In this document: positions 17,206-25,370 of the stretch, piece by piece
Position numbering within the stretch: the stretch's first letter is position 1
Layout: the number at the start of each line of letters is the position of its first letter
Assembly: GCA_009692265.1 (NCBI GenBank)
Contig: SHZM01000038.1
Span: forward strand, 1 to 33,143
Origin: Gammaproteobacteria bacterium
GTDB lineage: Bacteria; Pseudomonadota; Gammaproteobacteria; Ga0077536
Length of the DNA stretch: 33,143 nt
Reading direction: 5' to 3'
Notes under the pieces: model-generated
Seen by the model: only the letters and a program-made list of their open reading frames with translations
Told to the model about the DNA's origin: nothing
Databases searched by the model: none
Program-made: the position numbers and the translations under genes

Positions 17206-17418
17206 TTACACCATGCGGCTGTGATCAAACAGGTCGATTTCACCGTCGATGAGGTAATGAATTAAATCGTCGCTGGTACCACGCGCGGTGATTAGTTGGT
17301 CGGCCGCGTAACGTTTAACGGTCGTGGCCTGCCACAGGCGCCGAATTACCTCGGATGCAAGGCGATTTACCGGGACTAATTCACGGAATGCGCCTTCGTG
17401 GTCGGCCTTTTCGGACAT
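17206..17418 (-). pseudogene. N-terminal fragment of the cyclic-nucleotide-binding/rhodanese gene
   Basis: This 70-residue frame begins MSEKADHEGAFRELVPVNRL and encodes the first half of a CRP-like domain (YAADQLITARG, HYLIDGEIDLFDHS). It ends at TAA 17208-17206 directly after SRMV. Reading through the stop in the same frame gives RLQSGSLVAKRPLSSLGPK and then the 17160 frame, exactly the order expected for members with two cyclic-nucleotide domains followed by rhodanese. A single base change therefore splits the gene. The alternatives are readthrough or a base error. Confidence 0.8.
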
Positions 17419-17644
17419 TTGCTCGGGTCTTTCAGAACGGTGGCGATGCCGTCTTCAATTAGGGTCCCGCACAGTGAGTGTGAGGGTACCGGTCGACCGC
17501 ACTATAGCCCTGGGGCGAGAACTCCCACAAGGTGACAAGTGGCCCGCATAACGCTTGTTTACATCTCGCGATGTGACCTAGAGGTGCGGGATGGCGCACC
17601 GAGGTGAACTCAATCTCGCTGCAGCAGGGAAATTCGACGACTGG

Positions 17645-18898
17645 CTAGGCGGGATGGCCTGTGTGCTCGCCCCTTCGCGCGTCCGCCTCCCAACCGCGTC
17701 GCTGCTGCCACAACAAGAAGCACACGATCGAGACATTCAGAAGATTCCAGCCGACGCCATTCACAAAAGCCGCGGTATAGGAGCCGGTCCAATCGTAGAT
17801 TGCACCGGAAATCCAGCCGCCAAACGCCATCCCGAACAGTGTCGCCATAATGACAATGCCTACCCGCCGCCCCGCTTCAACGGCTGGAAAGTGTTCGCGA
17901 ATGATCAACGCATAAGTCGGCACGATTCCTCCCTGAAACAACCCAAACAACCCTGATACGAGGTAGAGCGAGACCAGTCCGTCGGCCGGCAAAAACAACA
18001 ATAACGCGAAACATTGCATAGTCGAGCCGAGTAACAACGTTCGAAGCCCCCCAATTTTGTCGGCGATCAGGCCAAAAACGAGGCGGCTGATCACGCCAAG
18101 TCCAAGCATCAGCGACAGCATTTCAGCGCCGCGGGCCGGGCCGAAACCGAGATCGCTGCACAGTGCAACCATATGAACCTGTGGCATCGACATCGCGACA
18201 CAGCAACCAAGGCCGGCAATGAACAGCAAGCCGGTGACTTGATTAGGGCTCATCCCAAGCGGCATGGCCTCGCTTCGTGCCTGAGCAGGCGTAACTAGTG
18301 CTGGCACCCCTGGGAGTAGCCTTCGCCGCAGGATCAGTGACAGCGGTAACATCGCCACCAAGATAAAAATGCCGACGCCAACAAACGTTGTACGCCAACC
18401 AACTGCTTCCAGAAATCGTTGGATGACGGGCGGCCAAATTGCGCCGGCGAAATAATTACCGCAGGCGCAGATCGCGACCGCTAAGCCGCGGCGACGGAGG
18501 AACCAGTGAGAAATATCCGCGAGCAGCGGGGCAAACGTCGCCGATACCCCGAAAAACCCAATTAGCACGCCCTGGATAAGCGCGAACTGCCACAAAGTAG
18601 TGGCTTGGGCGGTCAGGACAAAGCCTAAACACAGGGAGAAGGCCGCGATCACTACTGGCACTACAATGCCGAAACGATCGCTGAGCCGCCCCATGAATAT
18701 GCCGCCGAAGCCAAAGCCAATCATGATCAAGGTGAACGGTAGTGAAGCAGCACCGCGATCAACGCCAAACTCAAGTTGGATCGACGGCAATACCACCATG
18801 ATTGCGTACATCCCAACCCCGGCGACGGTCATCAGTAAGACGGACGCAAGCAATCGGCACCACACGTAGCTTGATTCTATGTCGGTCGGCTGTGGCAT
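17645..18898 (-). CDS. MFS transporter
   Basis: This is a 417-residue major facilitator with about 12 hydrophobic segments in two halves. The inter-helix 2-3 loop motif is GRLSDRFGIVVP at about residues 70-81, and its second-half counterpart is GLIADKIGGLRTLLLG. The region GNYFAGAIWPPVIQRFLEAVGWR is typical of the oxalate/formate and monocarboxylate-like branches, so a carboxylate substrate is possible but not shown. The C-terminus is short and charged. It stands between the interrupted cyclic-nucleotide gene and greB; neither neighbour suggests the cargo. Confidence 0.88.
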   Translation of the reverse strand: MPQPTDIESSYVWCRLLASVLLMTVAGVGMYAIMVVLPSIQLEFGVDRGAASLPFTLIMIGFGFGGIFMGRLSDRFGIVVPVVIAAFSLCLGFVLTAQATTLWQFALIQGVLIGFFGVSATFAPLLADISHWFLRRRGLAVAICACGNYFAGAIWPPVIQRFLEAVGWRTTFVGVGIFILVAMLPLSLILRRRLLPGVPALVTPAQARSEAMPLGMSPNQVTGLLFIAGLGCCVAMSMPQVHMVALCSDLGFGPARGAEMLSLMLGLGVISRLVFGLIADKIGGLRTLLLGSTMQCFALLLFLPADGLVSLYLVSGLFGLFQGGIVPTYALIIREHFPAVEAGRRVGIVIMATLFGMAFGGWISGAIYDWTGSYTAAFVNGVGWNLLNVSIVCFLLWQQRRGWEADARRGEHTGHPA

Positions 18899-18937
18899 CT
18901 CGTTTGGCTCTCAGGTCCCGGTCGTCTAGCTTATTGT

Positions 18938-19456
18938 TCAGGGGCTTCGTAGCGATGTCGCGGTGGGGTATCGAATGTCGATCACGGTGTAGTGCATCTC
19001 GCCAGTCACCGTGCGAACGACAATTTCGTCGTCGACGATTCGCTTCATCAGTGCCTGTGCCATCGGCGAATCGATGCTGATGTAACTGGAATGGCGATCG
19101 ATTTCATCGCCGCCGACGATGCGATATTCGCTTCGCTCTCCAGCTCCATTTTCAAGCGTCACGCAGGCACCGAAAAAAATTCTATCGGTGACCTCTGGTG
19201 CGCGCACCACAACAGTCAATGTCGGCATTCGGCGTTGAAGATACCCCAAGCGTCGATCGATCTCACGCAATTCCTTCTTGCGATAAATGTATTCTGCATT
19301 TTCTGAACGATCACCCTCGGCCGCGGCCGCCGCGAGGTGCTTGACTGTGTCCGTGCGTCGGCTACGCAAGGTTGCAACCTCGCGTTCAAGTGCGCGATAC
19401 CCCTCGGTCGTAATGTACGGCGTGGTTTTTGCGGCCGCCGGTCGCCAACGCGTCAT
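18938..19456 (-). CDS. greB: Transcription elongation factor GreB
   Basis: Gre factors enter the secondary channel of RNA polymerase and stimulate cleavage of backtracked transcripts. The N-terminal coiled coil carries the acidic tip as EGDRSENAEYIYRKKELR at about residues 47-64. The following REIDRRLGYLQRRM marks it as GreB rather than GreA, and the start YITTEGYRALEREV is typical. The C-terminal FKBP-like domain includes GACVTLENGAGERSEYRIVG, DSPMAQALM and a VTG-type end. The length of 172 residues is slightly above E. coli GreB. Confidence 0.93.
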   Translation of the reverse strand: MTRWRPAAAKTTPYITTEGYRALEREVATLRSRRTDTVKHLAAAAAEGDRSENAEYIYRKKELREIDRRLGYLQRRMPTLTVVVRAPEVTDRIFFGACVTLENGAGERSEYRIVGGDEIDRHSSYISIDSPMAQALMKRIVDDEIVVRTVTGEMHYTVIDIRYPTATSLRSP

Positions 19457-19535
19457 CGGGGTCTCCGTGGTTTATGCGGCGCGGATAAAGACAAAGACAG
19501 GCAGGTCGTTCAAGCCACGATCACCCTCATTCCAG

Positions 19536-19763
19536 GTGCGAAGTTTTGCACCGCTCGCCGTCGCTAATGTGGCTGTGTTGGTACTCGGTAGCACGCCAGA
19601 GGTCGCCGCTCTCGCAGCAGGGCAATACTACGCCGATCCGCGCAACGCATTTTGGACCATCATGGCCACGCTCGATGCTTTTGACGTCGACCTCCCGTAC
19701 ACCTCAAGGATCGCAGCGCCAATACGCTCAAGAATTGTCTTACGGGGTGTCCTCGGTCGCTGA
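19536..19763 (+). pseudogene. Remnant of a hypoxanthine/uracil-DNA glycosylase superfamily gene
   Basis: The plus-strand frame from GTG 19536 reads SFAPLAVANVAVLVLGSTPEVAAL, broken here for length, then AAGQYYADPRNAFWTIM. This matches the N-terminal motif region of the UDG-superfamily hypoxanthine-DNA glycosylases (pattern GSxPxxxSLxxxQYYxHPRNxFW). It continues DLPYTSRIAAPIRS and stops at TGA after GVLGR. The rest of the glycosylase, including the C-terminal active-site motif, is missing; the alpha/beta hydrolase gene begins 86 nt later. The A-to-D change in the HPRN motif (ADPRN) also suggests decay. It is best read as a truncated, non-functional gene. Confidence 0.65.
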
Positions 19764-19849
19764 CAGCGGTTTGCGCTTAAAAACAAGGCTTGACGAATTC
19801 TGCGTGGACTCGACAATGCAGCGATGAAAACACACTTCCAGCACGTACG

Positions 19850-20800
19850 ATGAGTGCGGGCAAACGCCTACCCGGCACGCCCGATCCGATGCAACGTTGG
19901 TCTGGCCTCAACGGCATTACTATCGCCGGCGATCGTTGGGGAGATCCCCAGGGTCCGTTGGTTATTCTGCAGCACGGTGGAGGGCAAACTCGCCATGCGT
20001 GGAAAAGCGCCGGCGAAGCTCTCGGCAGCGCGGGTTACTTCGCGGTGGCATTTGATGCCCGAGGACACGGCGATTCGGACTGGGCACCCGACGGGGTTTA
20101 CGGCCAAGACATCATGGTTGAGGATCTGCGTTGCGTGATTCGCGCGCTCGGGGACAAACGACCGGTATTAGTCGGCGCGTCAATGGGCGGCGGCACTAGT
20201 CTGGTTGCGGTCGGCGAGGATCGGGTCGACGCGACCGCCCTAGTGTTGGTTGACATCGCACCGCAAATAGAACCGGAGGGCGTGCAGAAAATCCAAGCCT
20301 TTATGGGCTTGAAACCGGAAGGTTTCGACTCGCTTGAAGAAGTCGCGATCGCGATCGGCTCGTATCAGCCGCATCGAAAACCACCCAAGGATCTCGCAGG
20401 CTTGGCTAAGAACGTGCGCCTTGCGGAGAACGGCAAATACCGCTGGCATTGGGATCCGCGGTTCATGACCTTGCGACGCGAAATGGACAAGCGCGCGCAG
20501 CGACTGGAAGCCTGCGCGCGCAACCTGAACCTGCCGACCTTGCTCGTGCGCGGTGGCTTGTCGGATGTGTTAAGCGAAGACGGGGCACGCGCGTTTCAAG
20601 TACTGTGCCCACATACCGAGTACGTCAATATCACCGGTGCTGGCCACATGGTCGCAGGCGACCGCAACGATATCTTCGGTGCGGCGGTAATCGAATTTCT
20701 GGCGCGTAACGTGCCGGTAGACGGTGCCCCGCGCAAACCCGCGCACCCAATAAATCCGCATCACGAAGGGCCGGCGGGCGATTTGATCGATGTGCCTTAA
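19850..20800 (+). CDS. Alpha/beta hydrolase
   Basis: This is the only intact gene on the plus strand. Canonical alpha/beta-hydrolase landmarks appear in order: the oxyanion-hole motif QHGGGQTRHAW, FDARGHGDSDW, the nucleophile elbow GASMGGG (serine), LLVRGGLSDVLSEDG supplying the acid, and NITGAGHMVAGD with the catalytic histidine. The serine nucleophile argues against epoxide hydrolase or haloalkane dehalogenase, which use aspartate. A longer frame starts at 19790, but that part overlaps the glycosylase remnant region and lacks conservation. ATG 19850 gives 316 residues; ATG 19889 is another option. The substrate is unknown. Confidence 0.85.
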   Translation: MSAGKRLPGTPDPMQRWSGLNGITIAGDRWGDPQGPLVILQHGGGQTRHAWKSAGEALGSAGYFAVAFDARGHGDSDWAPDGVYGQDIMVEDLRCVIRALGDKRPVLVGASMGGGTSLVAVGEDRVDATALVLVDIAPQIEPEGVQKIQAFMGLKPEGFDSLEEVAIAIGSYQPHRKPPKDLAGLAKNVRLAENGKYRWHWDPRFMTLRREMDKRAQRLEACARNLNLPTLLVRGGLSDVLSEDGARAFQVLCPHTEYVNITGAGHMVAGDRNDIFGAAVIEFLARNVPVDGAPRKPAHPINPHHEGPAGDLIDVP

Positions 20801-20848
20801 AGTAACCCCCGGATGCCCGCTTAAAATCGCGTCTCAGTGCCCGCCGAG

Positions 20849-20875
20849 AAAAGCCTCCAGCTAGGCAAGGCTTTT
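20849..20875 (+). terminator. Possible terminator after the alpha/beta hydrolase
   Basis: AAAAGCCT (20849-20856) pairs with AGGCTTTT (20868-20875), so T residues follow the stem on plus and, by symmetry, on minus. It lies between the convergent hydrolase and GGDEF-EAL genes and overlaps the stop of the latter. The 11-nt loop is long. Confidence 0.4.
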
Positions 20876-22063
20876 CAAATAGTCGTCCAACGGCAGCGAG
20901 CGCGAGATGCCGTATCCTTGAGCATAGTCGACTCCAATTTCGTGCATTTTTGTCGCGATCCGCTCATGCTCAACAAATTCCGCGATGGTTTTCAGACCGA
21001 TTAAATGCGCGATTTCGTTGATCGATTCAATCAACGCGAGATCAATCGGATCGGTAACGCTATCGCGTACCAGCAAACCGTCGATTTTGACGAAATCGAT
21101 CGGCATGCTCCGCAAATAGTTAATCGAAGATAATCCACTACCGAAATCATCCAGGGCGAATAAACAGCCGCGCTCTTTGATGGCTTTCAGAAAAGTAGTC
21201 GATTGCGCGAGGTTACTGATCACTGCGGCCTCTGTAATCTCGAAGCACAGGCGCTCGGGCGATAACACAGACGAGTTTAACTGTTGATTCACAAAGCGTA
21301 GAAATCCGTCGTTGGTCAGCGAAAGTGTCGAGAGATTGAACGCGAACAGGGTCCGTGGGTCAATTTCGGTCCGGTGCGCTGCGTACCAGATCAAGAAGTT
21401 TTCCAGTACCCAGGAGTCAATCTTCATTGACAAGTTGCTCCGCTCCGCGGCAGGAAGGAATTCATGCGCGGAGTGAATTCCGGTGGCGTCCGGATAACGG
21501 ATCAACACCTCCACGTACGGCGCAACCGTAGGGTCCGTAAGCGCGCGCGCTGGTTGCGCAACCAGCTGGAAACTTTGCTCTTGTAACGCCGTATTGATCG
21601 CCGACGCCCATTGTTTATCGGCGTACCCACGTTCTAAGGTAGCGTCTCCGGGATAATGCACCCGAACCTGATTGCGACCGGCCTTTTTCGCGGAATAACA
21701 GGCCGCGTCCGCCACCTTGAACAAAGTCGCGATACTGCGAGTCGCGTCGGTAATTTGGACCAACCCCGTACTGACCCCCAAGGTAAATACGTGATCACTC
21801 CATCTAAATCGGAAGTCGGCGATTTTCTCTCGAATGCTCTCGGCAACCCGCTCGGCCTGCTGCAGTGAACAGTGCTCCATCAGAATTCCAAATTCATCAC
21901 CGCCTAGGCGCCCCACTGTATCACGCTTGCGCGTGCTCTCCGTCAGGATAATTGCTACCTGACGTAGTAGTTCGTCACCCGCGCTGTGCCCACAACTGTC
22001 GTTGACGGCTTTGAATTTATCCAGATCCAAATATGCCAAGGCATGGTTATCGCCGTGATCCAT
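20861..22063 (-). CDS. GGDEF-EAL part of a broken PAS-PAS-GGDEF-EAL gene
   Basis: The 400-residue frame lacks the first 25 or so residues of its GGDEF domain. The rest is intact: GHSAGDELLRQV, an RxxD inhibitory site (RKRD) five residues before GGDEF, and a full EAL domain. The EAL domain has EVLIRY in place of EALLR, FNLS, CFEITE, LDDFGSGLSSI, VKIDG, EFVEH and AQGYGIS. It could still be a c-di-GMP phosphodiesterase if expressed. Upstream in the same frame, after a TAA at 22069-22067, come ANHDSLTGLVNRIEFERRV and VIQ, the missing GGDEF start. The ATG at 22063 therefore is an internal methionine, not the original start. Confidence 0.85.
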   Translation of the reverse strand: MDHGDNHALAYLDLDKFKAVNDSCGHSAGDELLRQVAIILTESTRKRDTVGRLGGDEFGILMEHCSLQQAERVAESIREKIADFRFRWSDHVFTLGVSTGLVQITDATRSIATLFKVADAACYSAKKAGRNQVRVHYPGDATLERGYADKQWASAINTALQEQSFQLVAQPARALTDPTVAPYVEVLIRYPDATGIHSAHEFLPAAERSNLSMKIDSWVLENFLIWYAAHRTEIDPRTLFAFNLSTLSLTNDGFLRFVNQQLNSSVLSPERLCFEITEAAVISNLAQSTTFLKAIKERGCLFALDDFGSGLSSINYLRSMPIDFVKIDGLLVRDSVTDPIDLALIESINEIAHLIGLKTIAEFVEHERIATKMHEIGVDYAQGYGISRSLPLDDYLKSLA

Positions 22064-22109
22064 GGCTTATTGGATGACACGTTGAACTCGGCGTTCGAAC
22101 TCAATTCGA

Positions 22110-23024
22110 TTAACTAACCCGGTCAGCGAATCGTGGTTTGCCTGAATAGGACATCGCCAGCGCGAGGCGACTCTCCTCGGTGACATTGCGTAAGACGACC
22201 ACTGCGCCGCCGGCCGGGTCGTCGACGAAGTTTAAAGCCGCGACTGAGTATTCGATGGCATGTTCTTCACCCGGACCATTGCGCAATCTCGCTTGGCGTC
22301 CTGTGAGTGCCAAACCTTCGGTCAAATGTTGCGCGATAGGATCGGGTAGCGGCGTTTCAGACTCGTCAGAGAATAGTTGCACTGCCCGGACGAATGGCTG
22401 GCCAACCACTTCCGACGTGTCTTTGCCGAGCAATCGTTCGGCCGCAGGATTGAGGTATTCGATCACACCATGCGCGTTCGTCGAAATCACGGCATCGCTA
22501 ATTGTCGCTAATATCACCGAGGCTTTTGCTCTTTCTTCGGCGAGCGTTCGTTCAATCAATTTTCGGTCATGGATATCGATCACGGTACCGGAAAACCGCT
22601 GAACACGGCCTCGGTGATCGCGTTGCCCGGCTGACCCTAGCGCACGGAACCACCGATACTCGCCCGACTTGCGGCGCATTTGGAATTCGCATTCAAAAGG
22701 TAACCCGACTTTGTAGTGGGCGACCAACAAGCGTCGGATATGCGACCAATGTTCAGGGAGAATGGCCGCTTTGAAACTAGCATCATCGGCCTTGAACGCT
22801 GGATCGAGCGCGTAACCAAGCACCGCTTTCATCGATTCGGAAACCCACATCGTCCCTTCTCGATTTTCCCAGTCCCAAAGGAAGCTGGTGGCCCCTTCCA
22901 TCGCGCGCTCGACCCGAGCTTTCAGATGTGCAATTTCTGATTGCGCTCGAATATAGCGTTCATGCAAAGTTGCGTCGTCTAATTGGGCTTCTGCTACATT
23001 TTGATTCCCCGTATTACTGGTCAT
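22110..23024 (-). CDS. PAS-PAS sensory part of a broken PAS-PAS-GGDEF-EAL gene
   Basis: This 304-residue piece has two PAS domains, the sensory half of a c-di-GMP enzyme. The first (about residues 45-160) contains FLWDWENREG, the PAC-like FECEFQMRRKSGEYRWFRA and VIDIHDRK. The second (about 170-290) begins ILATISDAVISTNAHGVIEY and ends VVVLRNVTEESRLALAMSY. After SY the reading is GKPRFADRVS and stop. Removing one T from TATTCAGG restores QANHDSLTGLVNR, the GGDEF start. A +1 insertion at 22145-22146 therefore broke the gene. No membrane segments are seen, so the sensor is cytoplasmic. The N-terminal 40 residues are a short helical lead. Confidence 0.85.
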   Translation of the reverse strand: MTSNTGNQNVAEAQLDDATLHERYIRAQSEIAHLKARVERAMEGATSFLWDWENREGTMWVSESMKAVLGYALDPAFKADDASFKAAILPEHWSHIRRLLVAHYKVGLPFECEFQMRRKSGEYRWFRALGSAGQRDHRGRVQRFSGTVIDIHDRKLIERTLAEERAKASVILATISDAVISTNAHGVIEYLNPAAERLLGKDTSEVVGQPFVRAVQLFSDESETPLPDPIAQHLTEGLALTGRQARLRNGPGEEHAIEYSVAALNFVDDPAGGAVVVLRNVTEESRLALAMSYSGKPRFADRVS

Positions 23025-23261
23025 TTTTGATTCACCCGATCACGACCCCGACCGTCAACGCACCATCGCATTGGAAATGCCGACGGCGGAAGACCCAAAA
23101 TTCTGTAAGTGAGCGCATGACCAATTTGAAGCCAGGGATCAGCAAAATTCACCTTAATGAGTGAGGGTGGTGTTCTGCGGATAAAGCAGCGGATGGCGTT
23201 AGTTCGACTCTAGCTCCACGCACCGGTGGAATTTCAAGCGCTCAAATCAAGACGGTCCAGT

Positions 23262-23912
23262 TCAATACAGTTCATTACGGTAATTTTCCTCGATGTAAGT
23301 ATCGACGGTGCAGGTAAGTTCTTCACTGGGTGGTGCCTCCGGGTTCGCTGTTTGCTCCAGGATCATTTTGCCTAAAGTCGGTAACTCGGAGCGCTGGCGC
23401 TGCTGCGTCGGATCCCATAATTTGCTGCGTTTGAGCGCCTTCGCGCAATGCAGGTAGGCCTCATCGACCTCGATCCGTATTCCCACCTTGGGTGATCTGC
23501 CGTTGACCGCGCATTGCTCAAGCAAAGCCGAATCGTGCACGATCACCGCACGTCCGTTCACTCTCAAGGTCTCTTCAAACCCTGGCACGAAGAACAACAG
23601 ACCGACATGCGGGTTTTCGATAATGTTCAGCAGCGTATCGTAGCGGGCATTGCCCGGGCGTTCCGGTAAAAATAGCGTCCTGTCGTCGAGGATCATCACG
23701 AAACCGGGTTGATCTCCGCGGGGGGAGACGTCCGCGTGGCCCAGGGCGTTGGCCGTGCTTAGGGTCAGGAACGGCGCGCGCTGGATGAAGGCTTTGCAGT
23801 ATTTGTCGAGCGCGGGTAGCGCTTTGCGCACGGCTAGCTCCATCGGCGAGCCCAATGCTTCACGCAGCTGCGCGGCGGTTGTAAATAGAACTTCAGTGTG
23901 GCTGGTGTGCAT
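23262..23912 (-). CDS. FMN-dependent PPOX-type flavoprotein (pyridoxamine-phosphate-oxidase-like)
   Basis: The split-barrel fold of the pyridoxamine 5'-phosphate oxidase superfamily is shown by FLTLSTANALGHADVSPRGD, the FMN-contact block LPERPGNARYDTLLNIIENP, and VGLLFFVPGFEETLRVNGRA. These motifs match the MSMEG_1061/DR2398-like subgroup, which has no established reaction. It is not a true PdxH. The longer frame begins with TTG at 23924; I chose ATG 23912 with GGAAAA just upstream. It is followed 34 nt upstream on the same strand by another PPOX-fold gene, so the two may be cotranscribed. Confidence 0.85.
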   Translation of the reverse strand: MHTSHTEVLFTTAAQLREALGSPMELAVRKALPALDKYCKAFIQRAPFLTLSTANALGHADVSPRGDQPGFVMILDDRTLFLPERPGNARYDTLLNIIENPHVGLLFFVPGFEETLRVNGRAVIVHDSALLEQCAVNGRSPKVGIRIEVDEAYLHCAKALKRSKLWDPTQQRQRSELPTLGKMILEQTANPEAPPSEELTCTVDTYIEENYRNELY

Positions 23913-23946
23913 CGGCTTTTCCAAATTGTTGGTTACTCGTCAGGAT

Positions 23947-24348
23947 CTATCCCATCGTCTGCACTTTCTCCGGCAAGATTTTGTAGATCACGCGGACTTC
24001 GGTGGGCGAGCGCCATGGGTAGGTGTCTTTACCCAAATATTTCTTCGCCAACGAATCGATATGCGCATCGCCTCCCTGCTCGGTTACGTCGACTACCTGG
24101 CCAATGATTTGCAGATAGCGATACGCGTTTTCAGGATCAAGTATCGACAACGCGACCTGCGGTCGGGCGCGCATATTGCGATCCTTGAGCCTTCCTTTGG
24201 CGGAATTCACCACGATGTGGGTACCGTCGAAGCTAAACCACACCGGCGTTACCTGTGGGGAGCCGCTACGCATTGTGGTTGCCAGATGCGCAAAGGTAAT
24301 TTTTGTTGTAACGAGATCTTTGAATGCCTCTGGAATTACGGTTGGCAT
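23947..24348 (-). CDS. PPOX-class (F420/FMN-type) oxidoreductase
   Basis: The 133-residue protein has the split-barrel arrangement of the PPOX F420-dependent family (Rv1155-like): FAHLATTMRSGSPQVTPVWFSFDGTHIVVNSAKG, divided here only for description, then RLKDRNMRARPQVALSILD and YRYLQIIGQVVDV. Whether it uses F420 or FMN cannot be told; most proteobacteria lack F420 or have only some of its genes. The ATG has AGGAG six nt upstream, a firm start. It precedes the 23262-23912 flavoprotein in the direction of transcription. Confidence 0.82.
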   Translation of the reverse strand: MPTVIPEAFKDLVTTKITFAHLATTMRSGSPQVTPVWFSFDGTHIVVNSAKGRLKDRNMRARPQVALSILDPENAYRYLQIIGQVVDVTEQGGDAHIDSLAKKYLGKDTYPWRSPTEVRVIYKILPEKVQTMG

Positions 24349-24470
24349 GACAGGCTCCTAACGCAGTGAACGATTGACAGGGAGGCTAGGCGCAAGACCG
24401 GTGCTCGTCAACTATTGCGAGTAAATTTAGCCAGAGTCGGCGACTACCCGGCTACTACCTTGCCGAAACC

Positions 24471-25370
24471 TTAACTGGAGCCGGGATCAGCAACCGAAAC
24501 CTTATTGCGGCCGCCATTCTTCGCTTGATAAAGCGCGCGATCAGCCCGCTCGAATAACGATTCCAGGGTGTCACTCTCCACTAACCCCGAAACCCCGACC
24601 GAGATCGTCACAGGGACGCGCTGACCTTGATACTGAAACGCGGCTTGTCCCAACTGTCCGCGAAGTTCTTCACACACTTCGGCCGCGCGATCGAGCGGAG
24701 TTTCTGGAAATAGGACTACAAACTCTTCACCCCCGAAGCGCGCGATCAGATCGGTCGCGCGCACGCGACGCTGACACAGCGCAGCCGAGTGGCGCAGCAC
24801 CTTGTCGCCTACTTGATGCCCGTAGGTATCGTTGATCTGTTTGAAGCGATCGAGATCGAGCACCGCCAACGTCAGTGGAGAATGGTTGCGTCGCGCCCGT
24901 AATAATTCGACCCGTGCACGTTCGTTATAGGCAAGCCGGTTAGGAAGTTGCGTGAGGGGATCGCGATAGGCCTTTTCCTGCTCGGCAGCCAACGTCTGAC
25001 GTAGTTGATCAGACTCGCGTTGGAAGCCCTGAAGTTGCGTGGTGAGGTCGAGGATTCGAGTTTCGTAGACCGTCTGATTGCGTCGATAGGTCTCGACGTA
25101 ATCGGTGAGCGAGCTTCGGATCGCCTGTACACGAGCTTCAATGCTTTGTTTAAGGTTGGCCGGATCGGGTTCGCTTTGTGCTATCTCACCGAGGGCCGAA
25201 ATTTGCGAATCGAGTCCGCGGGTTAATTCGATAGATTCCGCTGCGGAGGAGCGGCTATCGTGTACCGCAAGGTTCAGTTGGTTCTCGACCAAATTCAGAT
25301 GTCCGGTCGCTTTTTTTAAGATAATCCCCAAGCGTGCGCAGATCGCGACGTAGGAAGGCATGGAGGTCAT
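24471..25370 (-). CDS. GGDEF (diguanylate cyclase) part of a frameshifted gene
   Basis: The real content begins about residue 21 (ATGHLNLVENQLNLAV), followed by a helical linker with heptad-like repeats (residues 40-130) and a complete GGDEF domain. That domain shows YRDPLTQLPNRLAYNER, LDLDRFKQINDTYGHQVGD, an RxxD inhibitory site (RATD) and FGGEEFVVLFPET, then ISVGVS and ADRALYQAKNGGRNKV. It should be a competent diguanylate cyclase domain. Its first 20 codons are read in the wrong frame; the true N-terminus is the 25995 fragment, joined at the A7 run 25317-25311. Confidence 0.82.
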   Translation of the reverse strand: MTSMPSYVAICARLGIILKKATGHLNLVENQLNLAVHDSRSSAAESIELTRGLDSQISALGEIAQSEPDPANLKQSIEARVQAIRSSLTDYVETYRRNQTVYETRILDLTTQLQGFQRESDQLRQTLAAEQEKAYRDPLTQLPNRLAYNERARVELLRARRNHSPLTLAVLDLDRFKQINDTYGHQVGDKVLRHSAALCQRRVRATDLIARFGGEEFVVLFPETPLDRAAEVCEELRGQLGQAAFQYQGQRVPVTISVGVSGLVESDTLESLFERADRALYQAKNGGRNKVSVADPGSS

